From the NCBI GenBank assembly GCA_963555705.1, contig OY743182.1, forward strand, positions 51,464,592 through 51,528,591: DNA of 64,000 nucleotides, written 5' to 3'. A program made the translations under genes and the position numbers. The notes under the pieces are model-generated. The model had not been told where the DNA came from and made no database searches. It was given only the letters and a program-made list of their open reading frames with translations. The number at the start of each line of letters is the position of its first letter. Position 1 is the stretch's first letter. The DNA is from Ligustrum vulgare. Lineage: Eukaryota > Streptophyta > Magnoliopsida > Lamiales > Oleaceae. Below, piece after piece: positions 1-10,348 of this stretch.

Positions 1-77
1 GGCGGATCGGATCGACGGATCGTGGCGGATCGGATCGGATCCACGAATCGTGGCGGATCGGATCGACGGATCGGATT
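1..77. repeat. GC-rich short tandem repeat
   Basis: Imperfect tandem units built on GGCGGATCGGATC and GACGGATCG run up to the T-stretch at about 77. It is much more GC-rich than the surrounding DNA and is cut by the window edge, so its full length is unknown. No coding potential is seen. Confidence 0.7.
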
Positions 78-519
78 TTTTTGCATAACTATATGTCACA
101 CATCTAAGCCTCTGCTTGGTAAAAGTTTGTTTTGATTTTATTTATAAACGACAACATGCCAACATCTCGTTAATTCATTTTTTTGAAAAGTAAAAAATGA
201 CTTGCTGAAATCTTTGGACAGTCAAAATTATCGAATTTAAAAAAAAAAAAAAGTTCAATGAGATATTGTCATTTGAACATTTATAAACAAAATTTATAAA
301 AAAAGAACTTCTACCAAATAGAGACTTAGGTGATTTCAAAGTTTGAATATCAATATCCTCTCCCCATATAGAGCGTATCGTTGAGTGATTATTCATCATT
401 ATTTTATTTTATTTTATTTTTATTTTCCGATTCCAAATTCTCAACTTAGATTGAGGACAAGATCAATACTAGTTGCAAATCTTAGAAAATCTTGACATAA
501 ATATTCTTATCCCAGAGCA
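78..519. other. AT-rich spacer, no gene seen
   Basis: Low-complexity AT-rich sequence with an A-run near 240 and TTTTA repeats near 400-420. The stretch at about 115-330 resembles a degraded copy of the AT-rich interspersed repeat described elsewhere. No coding region or clear element ends are visible. Confidence 0.5.
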
Positions 520-587
520 ACAAAAAGGCAACCAGGTCTTGATTCGACGGTAACAAGACTTCATCTCCACATGACTAATCATAATAT

Positions 588-752
588 GTTCTAAAACGGT
601 AACACTGTAGCAGTTTTTAAATTGGTATTTTACCGTTTCCTAGATAAGATATGTTGTTGAAAAGTGAAGGAAAAAAATTGTATGATTAAAAAGTTGTTTA
701 AAAATTTATGTTATTTATAAATTAAATTATAAATTATAATGATTACGTTATA
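588..752 (-). repeat. AT-rich interspersed repeat, family 1, copy a
   Basis: The core around 640-735 has the family pattern in reverse orientation: a CCTAGATAA-type block, GTTGTTGAAAAGTGAAGG, ATTAAAAAG, then TTATAAATTA. Unit B lacks this segment between its matching flanks at about 30030-30050, so it inserted after the duplication. The ends are imperfect inverted repeats (GTTCTAAAACGGTAAC against GTTCTATAACGTAATC). MITE-like. Confidence 0.6.
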
Positions 753-1269
753 GAACACACATAAAAACTAAAAAAATCGAAGAAAAACCACGGAAATTAT
801 TTTATTTGGAATAGACAAAACACAAACAAACACAAACCTATTTTGATTTGACAATAGAAAATGAGATTCCTTACATACATGTTCCATGATCCTTCCTCAT
901 GGGACATCTCTCACCACGCTTTTCACAGAAAGAAAATGATTGTGGCCCCATGCATATTCAAGTGGGCTGCGGGCCCATTTAAATTATCAATCAAACCGAC
1001 CAGATACCAATCAATAAATCTCTATGATGAGACCAATAAATTCATGGAAATTATGGTACAATATAACTTACTTTCTTGGAAACTATGTTTATCTTGCAAA
1101 CAATTGTAATCATATTGTCGAAGCCAAAGACCAACCATGAATTTCTTGGAAGTTTAGTGTGAAAATAAATTAATTATTATATTACAATTCACAAAAAAAA
1201 TAAGAAATTTAAACGTATTAGCAAAATTAGTCACCATATCCCTCAAATCTTCTAGAAAATTTGAGTTTT

Positions 1270-1271
1270 AT
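1270..1271. other. Paralogous empty site for the large Helitron
   Basis: Unit A reads uninterrupted across the point where unit B is broken by the 22.7-kb Helitron. Left of the point both read AGAAAAT, then a short variable stretch, then GTTTTA. Right of the point both read TATCT followed by TTGTCAT and CGAGTAATTA blocks. The insertion is therefore between A and T, the Helitron target preference. Confidence 0.85.
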
Positions 1272-1418
1272 ATCTATAAAATGTGCATGGATTGAGGTTT
1301 TATTTCGTTAGTTGTCATTGAACTTTCGAGTAATTACATCGAAGGTCATAAAAGTTATTTTCTTACTATTATAATCAACAACAAAATTTTTTAATGTTTA
1401 AACTAATTATCACTCAGC

Positions 1419-2069
1419 CAGTGGTGGAGCCACATGGGAGCCAGTGGGGTCCCAGGCCCTCACTGAACTTTGGGGATTTTTTCTTTTAAAAAAATAAAAT
1501 AATAATAATAATTAATATTAAATGTTGTATAAATTTCAATTGAAACGTATATTATATCTTTCCAACTTTCTTATATTAATTCATAAATTTTAGTTTACAT
1601 TATTTGTTTGTTCAATATTTAATCTTAAATTTTGGATATATTTTAATATTTATCTTTAATACTTATGTTGAAACTCCACCTTGTTATGATTTGTTTTAGC
1701 ATATACTTGTTAAATATTTTTTTCTTATTTCTTCTTGTAATTGGATTTGCTAAATTTGAGTGGATTATATTAAACTTAATTTGGGCATATTTTATTTGAT
1801 TTTAATATTATTATGTATTTTATTTTGTTTCAAAAATTTTCTATAATTAAGGCTTTGTTCGACAATTTTGTGGTTTATAAATTTAGTTTATTTGTATTTT
1901 CTAGGTAAATTATGTGATTAAAAAGCGGAGAGAGAGAAAATATGTGTAGTTAAAATGTAGTTTGAAAAATTGTGTATTTTATAAATTAGATTATAAACTG
2001 TATTAATAGTTTAACCGAACATAATGTAACTTGTGCCCCCACTGAAATTTCTTCCTGGATCCACCACTG
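1419..2069. mobile_element. Non-autonomous hAT element (651 bp)
   Basis: Terminal inverted repeats CAGTGGTGGAGCC and GGATCCACCACTG (12 of 13 positions complementary) are flanked by a perfect 8-bp target duplication CACTCAGC at 1411-1418 and 2070-2077. The YAGKG-type terminus and 8-bp duplication are diagnostic of the hAT superfamily. No transposase reading frame is present. Units B, C and D lack it at the matching position. It contains a nested AT-rich repeat at about 1860-2010. Confidence 0.92.
1860..2010 (-). repeat. AT-rich interspersed repeat, family 1, copy b
   Basis: Reverse-orientation copy with a TTTTCTAGGTAAATTATG block, ATTAAAAAGCGGAGAGAG, ATTTTATAAATTAGATTAT and a closing CCGAAC motif. 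It lies inside the hAT element, so it either inserted there later or travelled with it. Confidence 0.6.
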
Positions 2070-2284
2070 CACTCAGCTAAAAAAAAAAAAAATTGACTTC
2101 AAAGTGAATACTAATGTAAAAATAAAACTTCAATGGTTATTAACGTGATTACTCAAAATTTTAGTGACCATCGGTGTAATTTACCCATGGACTTGTATGT
2201 ATAGCTGACCGTTGGATAACAATAGAGGATAATTTCAAAATTGGTAGAAAACTTGCCTAGTCTTGTTTCATATTCAGTCAAAAG

Positions 2285-2400
2285 TTAGCAATCAATATGA
2301 ACCACATATTTTATGGGATATAAAACTTTTTAATCACACATCTCATCAACTTTTATCAAAATCTATTAAAAATCTGATTTTTATCTCTACGACTAATTAA
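2285..2400 (+). repeat. Interspersed repeat, family 2, copy
   Basis: Contains TTTTTAATCACACATCTCATCAACTTTTATCAA-type sequence ending in TTTTTATCTC. The same pattern recurs at 47430-47600 and, reversed, at 6450-6590 and 55195-55360. It is a short AT-rich non-coding family distinct from family 1 in carrying the ATCAACTTTTATTAAAATCT core. Probable MITE. Confidence 0.5.
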
Positions 2401-2500
2401 TCAAGAAGGTGATTATTATTAGAACTATCATTACAATAAAATAAATAAATAAAAAAAAAAAATCACCAGCTCAACACGCTGATTACGCGTTAAATCTCAC

Positions 2501-2512
2501 CATAAATAAATC
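2501..2512 (+). promoter_or_regulatory. TATA-like box upstream of DC1 gene A
   Basis: ATAAATAAATC lies about 120 bp before the proposed start codon and is conserved at 55684-55694 upstream of the paralogue, within a conserved block that includes TACGCGTTAAATCT just before it. Position and conservation suggest the core promoter. No transcript evidence is available. Confidence 0.4.
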
Positions 2513-2627
2513 ATTTTGCAATGCATCTCATACCAACACAAAGTTTGCTCACAACAAATATTGCTTGAGCATAGACCCACTTTCTTCAGAAAATCTTCTA
2601 TTTGAAGTTGGCTAAAAAATTGCATTC

Positions 2628-3484
2628 ATGTTCACCAGCAAATCAGGTATTATATCTCAACTTTTCTTCTATTATATCGTCCGGCCAGTCAATTCGAGTC
2701 CTTGAATTTGGATTAATTATGAATGACCACATTTTCAGGAGACAATATGTCGATCCCTAGAGAAAACCACGATTGCTGTGTTCATCATGAGTTGCAAACT
2801 AATGAAAAGTTGTTCGACTGTTACGGCTGCAAGATGAACGGGATCGGAGAAAGGTACGCGTGCAATCTTTGTGGTCGCGAACTGCACAAGGAGTGTAGGC
2901 ACCCTGAAGAAACGATTTCCCACGAGAATTTTGCTGGCTCCACCTTCAAATTTCTTGATAAACCGTTCACTAGATTGGATAAAAAGAATCGCACAGAGTT
3001 TTCCAAGTGCTGTAATGCATGTGGAAAGGACATACGTGGTTTTAACTACCACTGTGAAGAAGACAACTTGGATTTACACCCATGTTGTCGGAAACTCCAA
3101 AAGAAACTAGCGATTAATGGTACGATACTTGATCTTCAGACAAAGGTTTCATCCAAGTGTGGTAAGTGCGGAAAGAAGAGGATTTCTCTGGATGAAGAAG
3201 AAGTTTTGGGCTGGTCTTATGTTTCTCAGTGCAAAAAGTACAATTTTCATGTGTATTGTACGACTGAAATGGTGCAAGAGGCGTATATGAAGCACGGGAA
3301 TATGGCACTGGAGAAAATGGATTTAAGAAAATTAGTTAATTATAATAGGAACAGAGGTGGTGGAAATACCTTCCTTACGACAGTATTATCGTTTGTCAAG
3401 ATTCTATTGTCGGCTCTTCTGGGCGATCCAACGATGCTGATTTCAAGTGTTGCTGTGGAGCTAGTCTCTCATGGCTTGCATTAA
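2628..3484 (+). CDS. DC1-domain (C1-like zinc finger) protein, copy A
   Basis: Two exons are proposed: 2628-2646 and 2739-3484, with a 92-bp GT-AG intron (donor CAG/GTATTA, acceptor TTTTCAG/GAG). Spliced, the protein starts MFTSKSGDNMSIPRE. If the intron is retained, an in-frame ATG at 2723 gives a 253-residue protein differing only at the N terminus. An in-frame stop at 2613 precedes the exon-1 ATG. Three Cys/His-rich C1-like modules are visible, about residues 20-60 (FDCYGCK, CNLCG, HKEC), 95-125 (CCNACGK, HPCC) and 143-182 (CGKCGKK, FHVYC). A hydrophobic segment follows near residues 220-250. DC1 proteins are a large plant family linked to zinc or lipid-type ligand binding, stress and reproduction. 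The exact role is unknown. The gene lies in unit A and has a paralogue about 53 kb away. No disruption is seen. Confidence 0.85.
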
Positions 3485-3980
3485 TACTGTTTTTTCTTTC
3501 TACTACTTTTTAGAGCATGTTTGGTAACGTAGAAAATTTTGATTTTGGTGCTTTTTTTTTCTCTATTTATTTGTAGGGATTTGTGGTTTAAAAATATTTG
3601 AAAAGTCAAAAATTGTGACCTTGACGAAGAATTGATTGTTGAGATTGAATTTGAAAATTTCTAATCACTCTCAACTCTCAAGCGTCTACTATGAATCAAC
3701 ATTTTCCTTCCATTATCCTACCCTCAATAGCTAAGAATCGCATCAGATAAATCTTCAGGCGTGTAAGAAAATATTGAGTATACATGACGAGGATCAATAT
3801 ATTATACATTTATAGTCTAGCTTAATTCATTCTCAAACCAAGATATAAACATGCACATAATCTCAAACTCATTAATTTTCATCCATGAAAACACATGAAA
3901 TGTGTTATCCTATGAAATTCTGATGATGCCGTAGCCAGATTAAGAAATAAACCCTTATAAAAGATTGATAGGAAAAAATT
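3485..3980. other. 3' flank of DC1 gene A, no gene seen
   Basis: AT-rich sequence containing the presumed 3' UTR and spacer. It shows little similarity to the flank of the paralogue. No ORF, RNA gene or element ends are recognised. Confidence 0.5.
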
Positions 3981-3984
3981 AATT

Positions 3985-4330
3985 ACCATAGTCAACAGGC
4001 TTGTCATCATCTGCGCTTCTATCAGCATCAAAGCACTCCTCAAGTGGGTTATGCCAGCGGTAGTAGAAGCGACGGTGGTGGCTCACAATGTATTCTTTTA
4101 CGCAATGATTATAATTTATAAACTAATTTATAAATATCACACTTTCTCAAATCGCTTTTTATCACATACATTTTTTCTCTCTAATTTTCAACCACACATC
4201 TTACATAGAAAATACAAAAAATAAAAAATAAATAAAAAAATGACTGACAGGAAGCCATCGAACGGTGAAGCTTTTGATTTGGCAGCAGCAAAGAGGTTTC
4301 TTCCAAACAACCTGCTGACTCCCTCCCCGC
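3985..4330 (-). pseudogene. Antisense exon-like fragments of an unidentified gene
   Basis: Two minus-strand stretches look coding. One, about 4085 down to 3985, reads through RRFYYRWHNPLEEC and ADDDKPVDYG before a stop. The other, about 4330 down to 4245, contains RLFGRNLFAAAKSKASP, resembling an organelle-targeting leader. They are separated by an AT-rich interspersed repeat (about 4100-4235), which would explain a split exon. I do not recognise the family. No intact start or full reading frame exists, so at best this is a broken gene. Confidence 0.3.
4100..4235 (+). repeat. AT-rich interspersed repeat, family 1, copy c
   Basis: Forward-orientation copy: TTATAAACTAATTTATAAATA, then CTCAAATCGCTTTTTATCACA, a TTTTCTCTCTAATTTTCAACC block and TTACATAGAAAAT. 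It lies between the two antisense exon-like fragments. Confidence 0.6.
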
Positions 4331-4508
4331 GGCAGCGCTAGCACAGACTTACTCTCTTCCATCTGAACAGAAACACCACTGTTCTCTTTCGCCTCCTCCT
4401 ATCGTGGCCTCTTCACTAGACTTTCAGTCAGATCAGATGGATCTGATCCTGTGACATTTACTAGAGAAAAAAAAAAAAAAAATCAACATGTAGATCGTCG
4501 ACGGATCC

Positions 4509-4546
4509 AGCTAGCGCGTAGGTGCGCTAGCTCGCCGGCGAGCTAG
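4509..4546. repeat. Two overlapping GC-rich palindromes
   Basis: AGCTAGCGC (4509-4517) pairs with GCGCTAGCT (4524-4532) as a 9-bp stem with a 6-base loop. It overlaps the perfect 20-bp palindrome CTAGCTCGCCGGCGAGCTAG (4527-4546). The GC content is far above the surroundings. Function unknown. It may be the hairpin end of a decayed element. Confidence 0.6.
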
Positions 4547-4549
4547 ATG

Positions 4550-5060
4550 TATTGTGGCTTGCAATATCATTCAAAGTCTTCGATCTCGATTTAAGTAAAA
4601 TAGCTTTTCGAAAATTATAGTAGGAATTTCTCATTGAAGGTTTATCTTATGATTTTTAATCTTCGCAACTATGTTTATTATTTATATCAGTTTCATCATC
4701 GGATAAGATAAATTTTAAATAAACTTTATAAAACAAAAAAATTAACGTTACCATAATAATAATGGCATCAAGAATAAAAGGGAAAATTTAGTTACTTTTC
4801 CATATTTGCAAGTTTGTTCGACGTTAGTTTTAACAATGAATTAATATGGTTGACGTAATAGTTTACCTAATAGTTTATCAATTTGTGTATTGTTACAATT
4901 ATGATTATTGATTTTGAAGATGATGTAATGAGTAAAGTGATGAATATTGTCAAGTGTAGTATATGTAACTCAATCGGTAAACCACTATATACAAGTAGCA
5001 TGATTCTTTAACAATACCATTAGTAAACACGAATAGAAGAACAAAAAGATAAAAGTTGTC
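4550..5060. other. AT-rich spacer, no gene seen
   Basis: No coding region, RNA gene or element ends are recognised between the palindromes and the next interspersed repeat. Confidence 0.5.
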
Positions 5061-5064
5061 TAAA

Positions 5065-5260
5065 TCTCCGTTTGGCTGCCATTTTAAAATGACAATGATT
5101 GCCTAAATTAATTTACACGATATCTCAAATCACTTTTTAATTACATATACATTTTTTTCTCCAATTTTTAATCACACATTTTACCTAGAAAATTCAAATA
5201 ATACATATTATAAATTAAATTCCATTTATTTGAGCCGCCAAACGGAACTTATAAACACAT
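5065..5260 (+). repeat. AT-rich interspersed repeat, family 1, copy d
   Basis: Bounded by CTCCGTTTGGCTGCC on the left and GAGCCGCCAAACGGA on the right, which are reverse complements over about 11 bases, so this copy shows the terminal inverted repeats of the family. The core has CAAATCACTTTTTAATTACA and ACACATTTTACCTAGAAAA. Confidence 0.7.
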
Positions 5261-5354
5261 AAAAAATAAAAAGGACAAGTGAATATACATTGTATATTCA
5301 TTAGATATCGTGTCTGAATTACTTTCTATTTTGCGTCGATAAACAAGTTTATGA

Positions 5355-5715
5355 ATAACATATTTTTTCAAACTATTTTTTAATCACACTCGTTTTTTTA
5401 AATAATTTTCAATCACATATTTTATCTCGAAAACATTATATTATTTATAAACAAAAAGATTTTATCAAATAGAAGATTAAGTATTTTAATGAAGATTTTG
5501 TGTATGAATCGTCATTAGTTGTCGGTTTTTTTTTTATTTTGACTACACTGTGCGGTAGTGTAGCAATTAAATTGTTTGGTAAAATTTTTTTGCTTAGAAT
5601 AAATAATATGTTTTCGAGATAAAATATGTTATTAAAAAAGTAAAAAGTAATTTGAAAAATAATGTGTTGTTAAAATATGATTTGGAGAAAAGTATTATTT
5701 ATAAAATTGTTTATA
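5355..5715. repeat. Head-to-head pair of family 1 repeats (copies e and f)
   Basis: A forward copy at about 5355-5470 and a reverse copy at about 5590-5715 are inverted relative to each other across a spacer of about 120 bp, giving a long inverted repeat. The outer blocks are TTTTTCAAACTATTTTTTAA on the left and GTAATTTGAAAAATAATG on the right. Confidence 0.55.
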
Positions 5716-5759
5716 AACGGTTTCCGAACGTATTTAGGCTGTTTATTAACAGTTTGTGT

Positions 5760-5960
5760 TTATAATTAATATTTTTGATGTAAAAATTGTGATTGAAAAG
5801 TGGAAGGAGAAAAAGGGTGTGATTAAAAAGGGATTTAGAGAATTGTCTTAATGAGTTTGCCAAAAAGAGGATTACATTTTTTGAAGTAAAATATATGATT
5901 GAAAAGTAAAAAAAGAAATGCTTATGATTAAAATTTGATTTTTGTTATTTATAAATTTTA
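5760..5960 (-). repeat. Family 1 repeats, copies g and h
   Basis: Two reverse-orientation partial copies: 5770-5850 (ATTGAAAAGTGGAAGGAG, ATTAAAAAGGGATTTAG) and 5876-5960 (ATTGAAAAGTAAAAAAAG). Both are degenerate. Confidence 0.5.
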
Positions 5961-5979
5961 ACAATTATGGTAAAAAGAG

Positions 5980-5998
5980 GGGGAGGGGGGGGGGGGGA
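5980..5998. repeat. G-homopolymer tract
   Basis: A run of G broken by one A. The exact length in an assembly is unreliable. Confidence 0.7.
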
Positions 5999-6089
5999 CT
6001 AAGCATTCCTTTTATAAGAGATGACGTCGTGTCAACTTTGAACAAGAAGTTTTAGTTTTAACGGAATTGTTTAAGTGTTTGATAAATAA

Positions 6090-6240
6090 AATAAATTGAT
6101 TTATAAATTATACAATTTCTCAAATAATTTTTTAATCACACATATTTGATCTCTCCGACTTTTAATCACTATTTTTACTTCAAAATCATAAATAAATCAG
6201 TTTATAAATTACACAGTGTTACCAAACAAAGGTGAATCTC
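6090..6240 (+). repeat. Family 1 repeat, copy i
   Basis: Forward copy: TTATAAATTATACAATTTCTC, TTTTTTAATCACACATAT, CTTTTAATCACTATTTTTAC. The outer TATAAATT motifs are inverted. Confidence 0.55.
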
Positions 6241-7515
6241 AAGACTTCTTTCAATTTTCGTTTTTTTATTAATAAAAATGGTGTGAAATAGAGCATTTAC
6301 GATCATCACATTGGACACAAATTATGATCCACATAATCATTCAAAAAGGGTAAAGTGTTCAACATTTTAATATTATGTAACTAATTGAACACTTGACAAT
6401 ACTTGAATGGCTGCAAGTAACATAAATTCTACTGCATATTTATCTAGCCCTTGATTGGTGTAGGTGAAAATCAAACTTTTAGTAGGTTTTGATAAATATT
6501 GATAAAATAATGGTTATAAAATTGTGGATCACAGTGCTTTATTAAAACTAAATGCTGGTTTTTACTTAAATTAAAACCTGAACTTATATTTATATTTTAT
6601 ACCTACCAAAGACTTCATATCCTGGGATGACATAGGTTCAAATTTAAATTTTGCATACATATTAATTTTTTTAGAAAATATATAGGTCCCACAAAGTTAT
6701 TGTTAATAAAAAACTAAATCTTGTACAATAGAATCATGCTTATAACATCTCCAATGTACTACTTGAATTGAGAGAAATATGGTGATACTTTTATAAATAG
6801 ACGAAATTTGTGAAAAAAAAAAAATGTTTCTCAGATGCATTACGTGAATTATAATGTTAACCTCATGTGGCGTATATAAAAAAAAGGACATTGTAAGGAG
6901 CGTCGCCTACATCTAAATGCTTTGTGGGACTTGATGATTAATCGTTTTTTAAATTTTATAATAATTTTAATTATTTTTTGAATTAATTATTTATTTTAAA
7001 TTTTAAAAAATACAATTCCATTTAATCAAATCTAAAAAAAATGTCAATAAATGTGCACATCTGTTTTTAATTTTATAATTATATATTTTTGAATTAATTA
7101 TTAATTTTAAATTTTAAAAATGTCAATCCCTTTCATCAAATTTAAAAAATCGGTCAATCCACGTAGCATATAAATTTTTAATTATTTTGTGAATGAGGGT
7201 ACTAAAAAATTTCAACGACGTTTCCCTTTGTTTGGTAAAAGTTTTTTTTTTATAAACAAAGAATTTTTTATTTTCGCCATAAAATATTTAATTTAGAAAA
7301 ATGTGAGGTTAAAAAATGATTTAAAAATTATTTTTTATAAACATAAACAAATTCACCAAATAAACTATAATTTATCAGAGTCAAAATATTAATTACAAGT
7401 CTTTTATTATTATTTTGTGAATGAGTTATTCATTAAAAAATTAAAAAAAAAAGTCACATAATCGACATTATTTGAATGTAGAAGGAACCATTGGATAATA
7501 AATTTTAGACAACTC
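6241..7515. other. Repeat-rich spacer, no gene
   Basis: Holds a family 2 repeat (about 6450-6590), a locally duplicated AT-rich block (6925-7030 against 7065-7160, sharing TTTTGAATTAATTA and TTTTAAATTTTAAAAA), and a reverse family 1 copy at about 7230-7350. No coding region is supported. Confidence 0.5.
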
Positions 7516-7968
7516 TGTTAGAAAATTTATCACAGATAATTGTTTATCTATAATCTAAAATCATCATACTGAATTATCAAGAATTAAATAACTAAAGCGG
7601 AAGCGTACCTTAATCAAATATGATTCACGATGAACGATTCGGTTGGTTGGATCTTCTAAATCAATACGTAGTCCTTATTTATTCTCTGATGATGGGATAT
7701 CAGACAGAATGAACAATACGTACGATTTCGGGACCATAACCGACTTTATATACTGAATTGTCAATTAACCTAATTCGACCCATCATGAATTAGGTAATGG
7801 CCTGGTATCTACACATAAAAGCCCATACATTAATTAGATGCATTAAAGCCCGATATATATAAAATCCTTATTAGATCACTTTAAATGGGCTTAACCAAAT
7901 TTGATAGTCTTTTATTCAATACACAATAATTCACATATAAGCCCACACGATTGATTAAAATCCTTACA
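7516..7968 (-). repeat. LTR (3' LTR of minus-strand copia)
   Basis: 453 bp, beginning TGTTAGAAAATTT and ending TCCTTACA on the plus strand (TG...CA on either strand). It matches 13115-13566 with scattered substitutions. Confidence 0.9.
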
Positions 7969-8459
7969 ATCTCCCACTTGGGCTATATGTGTAACCTTAC
8001 AATTGTGTATCAATCATAACCTTATGAGTACTCAGAATTTTGCTATCATTACTGAATGCATCCCCAAACAATCCGGTCCATCAATTATATCAACATAGGA
8101 TCAAAGCGGCTTTCGCTACATTAATCGTAACTAAACCTATCAATGGTCACATATATCGACATAACTGAATGACATGGATCAAGTATAGATGTATAGCATG
8201 GAAATTACATGTAATGTGATCTTCAACATGCATATTTCCAACTGATCCAACTTTAGTGAGATCATCCTCAAACGAGTTCAGAGATAATAAACCTGAAACC
8301 ATACAGCTGTAAATAACTTTAACTTTAAACCGTATCCAAAAGGACAGTAAATGTGTCTAATGCACCCAAAATACAAACTCCTACTGAAACCAAATATCCT
8401 TAAGAAATACAACACCCATATGAGTATTGTGCTCATGAAAGACCTTGGTTTGTAATACT

Positions 8460-10250
8460 TTAGTAAGCGGATCCGCAATTATGGAGTTTGTCCCAATGTG
8501 CTCTTATTGACACGTGTCCACTCTGAACTGTATCCTTCACAACCAGGAACTTATGTCAATGTATTTTGATTTAGTTGAGCTCCTGTTGTTACTAGAATAT
8601 AAATCTGCTGAGTTATTGTCACAATATAACTTTAGTGGTCTTTCTATACCGTACAGAATACGCAGCCCAGTGACAAAATTTCCCAGCTATATTACATAAT
8701 TAGATGCCCCAAAAAAATGCTACAAACTCTGCTGCCAAGTGAAAGAAGCTAAAGTGTTTGTTAATCACTTCTTCCGGAAATAGCTCCTCCAACTAGCAGA
8801 TAGATGTAGCATGATATGGATCTTCTACTCTTTTGGCATCTAGCAAAAATCGGAATCATAATACCATATGATCTCCAACTGATCCGATTTTCTGTATGTG
8901 AGCATCTAATCTTTTGTTCTCTTTAAATACCTTATAACCCATGTTTGGCTGCTTTCCAAATGATCCATCACAGGGTTACTTAAATATCTCATTAGTATCC
9001 CAATAATGTATGCAATATCCGAACGCATACAAATTTGAGCATACATCATATTTTCTATAGCTTAACTATATGGGATCCTCTGCATTTCTTTAACTTCAAG
9101 ATAACTTTTAGGGTATTAGTTGAGACTAAATTGTCTCCCTTAACGATATAAGGGTGTCCACTGATTTACTATCTTGTATGCCAAACCTTGTAAGTACTTT
9201 ATCGATATAGCCCTTTTGTGACAATCCAAGAATACCTCGAGAACAATCCCGGTGTATCTGAATTCCTAATACAAAAGAGACGTCACCAAGATTTTTAATC
9301 TCAAAATTCCTTGACAAAAAATCTCATAATTTTATGTGACATGCTTATATCATTAGTGGCAAGCAATATGTTATCAACGTACAAAATCAGGAAAATACAG
9401 TTACTCCCACTGAACTTGTAATACACACAACCATCAACAACATTAATCTCAAGACCAAATGAGATAATTACTTGATGAAATTTGTATTACCCTTAACGAG
9501 CAGCTGGCTTGAGCACATAAATGGAATTCTTTAATTTGCAAACCGTCTCATCAATGTCTCCATTGAGAAACGTCGTCTTAACATCCATTTGATGTAACTC
9601 GAGGTCAAAATGTGCAACAACCTGACTTTCTTGAAAGAGTCTTTCGTAGAAACCAAAGGGAAAGTCTCTTTATAATCAATGACATCATTCTATGTAAAGC
9701 ATTTAGATACAAGACGAACTTTATATCTTTCCACATTACCTTTCGAATCTCTCTTGGTTTAAAAATTCATTTAAGACCAATGGGCTTCGCACCTTCTGGT
9801 AATGGGACAAGATCCCAAACTTTATTACCTTGCATATGCTTATACTCCTTATTTACGACATCAATCCACTTTTGAGAGTTAGAACCCTGCATGGCCTGAT
9901 GGAATTGATTGGACCATCTTCCACCATTTCATTATTTTCTTATGTTCTTGAAAAAATACTATTTAAATTATCCGGAATAACATTTTTTCCCTTTCTCTCA
10001 TGGATCTCCTTAATGGCTTTAGTTGTTGAGTTTGTACTTCTGAAATTTAATTTATTTTGGATGGGAGGTTCTTCAATATTGTCGAATTGAGGTTCCGGAT
10101 ATGCTTGTTGATCAATGACATGCATAAAAGCTTCCACACTGTCAAAAGCAACAATAGGAATCGAAACCGATCCTTCATCAACTTCTTCCTTAAAGACAAT
10201 ATCTCTAACCTTATTTCTCCCCCAAACTCAACATCCTAAAAAAATGTTGC
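8460..10250 (-). pseudogene. Degenerate copia reverse transcriptase / RNase H
   Basis: Minus-strand fragments match the plus-strand copia pol at 34960-36900. Recognisable are the RT C-terminal part (FEIKNLGDVSFVLGIQIHRD at about 9250-9310), the YVDD-region DNA near 9370, the KTAFLNGDIDE-type block near 9560, and RNase H pieces at 8510-8700. Stops and frameshifts are frequent, so no functional enzyme is possible. Confidence 0.8.
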
Positions 10251-10348
10251 ATTTCCAGTTTCAAAAGTTGACTTAAGTGTGGGATCATAAAATTAATAGC
10301 CCCTTAAATGCTCAGAATAACCAATAAAGTAGCCGCTGACTGTTAGTA

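Larger units (their letters stand above)
520..6300 (+). repeat. Segmental-duplication unit A (DC1-gene module)
   Basis: Sequence from about 520 aligns by eye with 29973-30500, then 53188-53360, then 55084-56677. The alignment covers upstream DNA, the 5' leader and the whole DC1 gene. Shorter matches continue downstream: 5310-5540 against 57240-57430, and 6250-6290 against 57655-57710. The upstream part also matches 58780-59731 and 61206-61690. Insertions private to this copy include the hAT element at 1419-2069 and several AT-rich repeats. The left limit is clear. The right limit is soft because matches become patchy. Confidence 0.75.

Noticed and set aside
1..77. Possible telomere or centromere satellite
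   Set aside because: The unit does not match plant telomere repeats and is too short to judge.
861..1109. 82-codon ORF in unit A
   Set aside because: The frame is not conserved in the paralogous sequence of units B and C, so it is unlikely to be coding.
2735..3052. Antisense ORF opposite DC1 gene A, also conserved at 55925-56242
   Set aside because: Conservation follows from the duplicated sense gene. There is no independent sign of coding.
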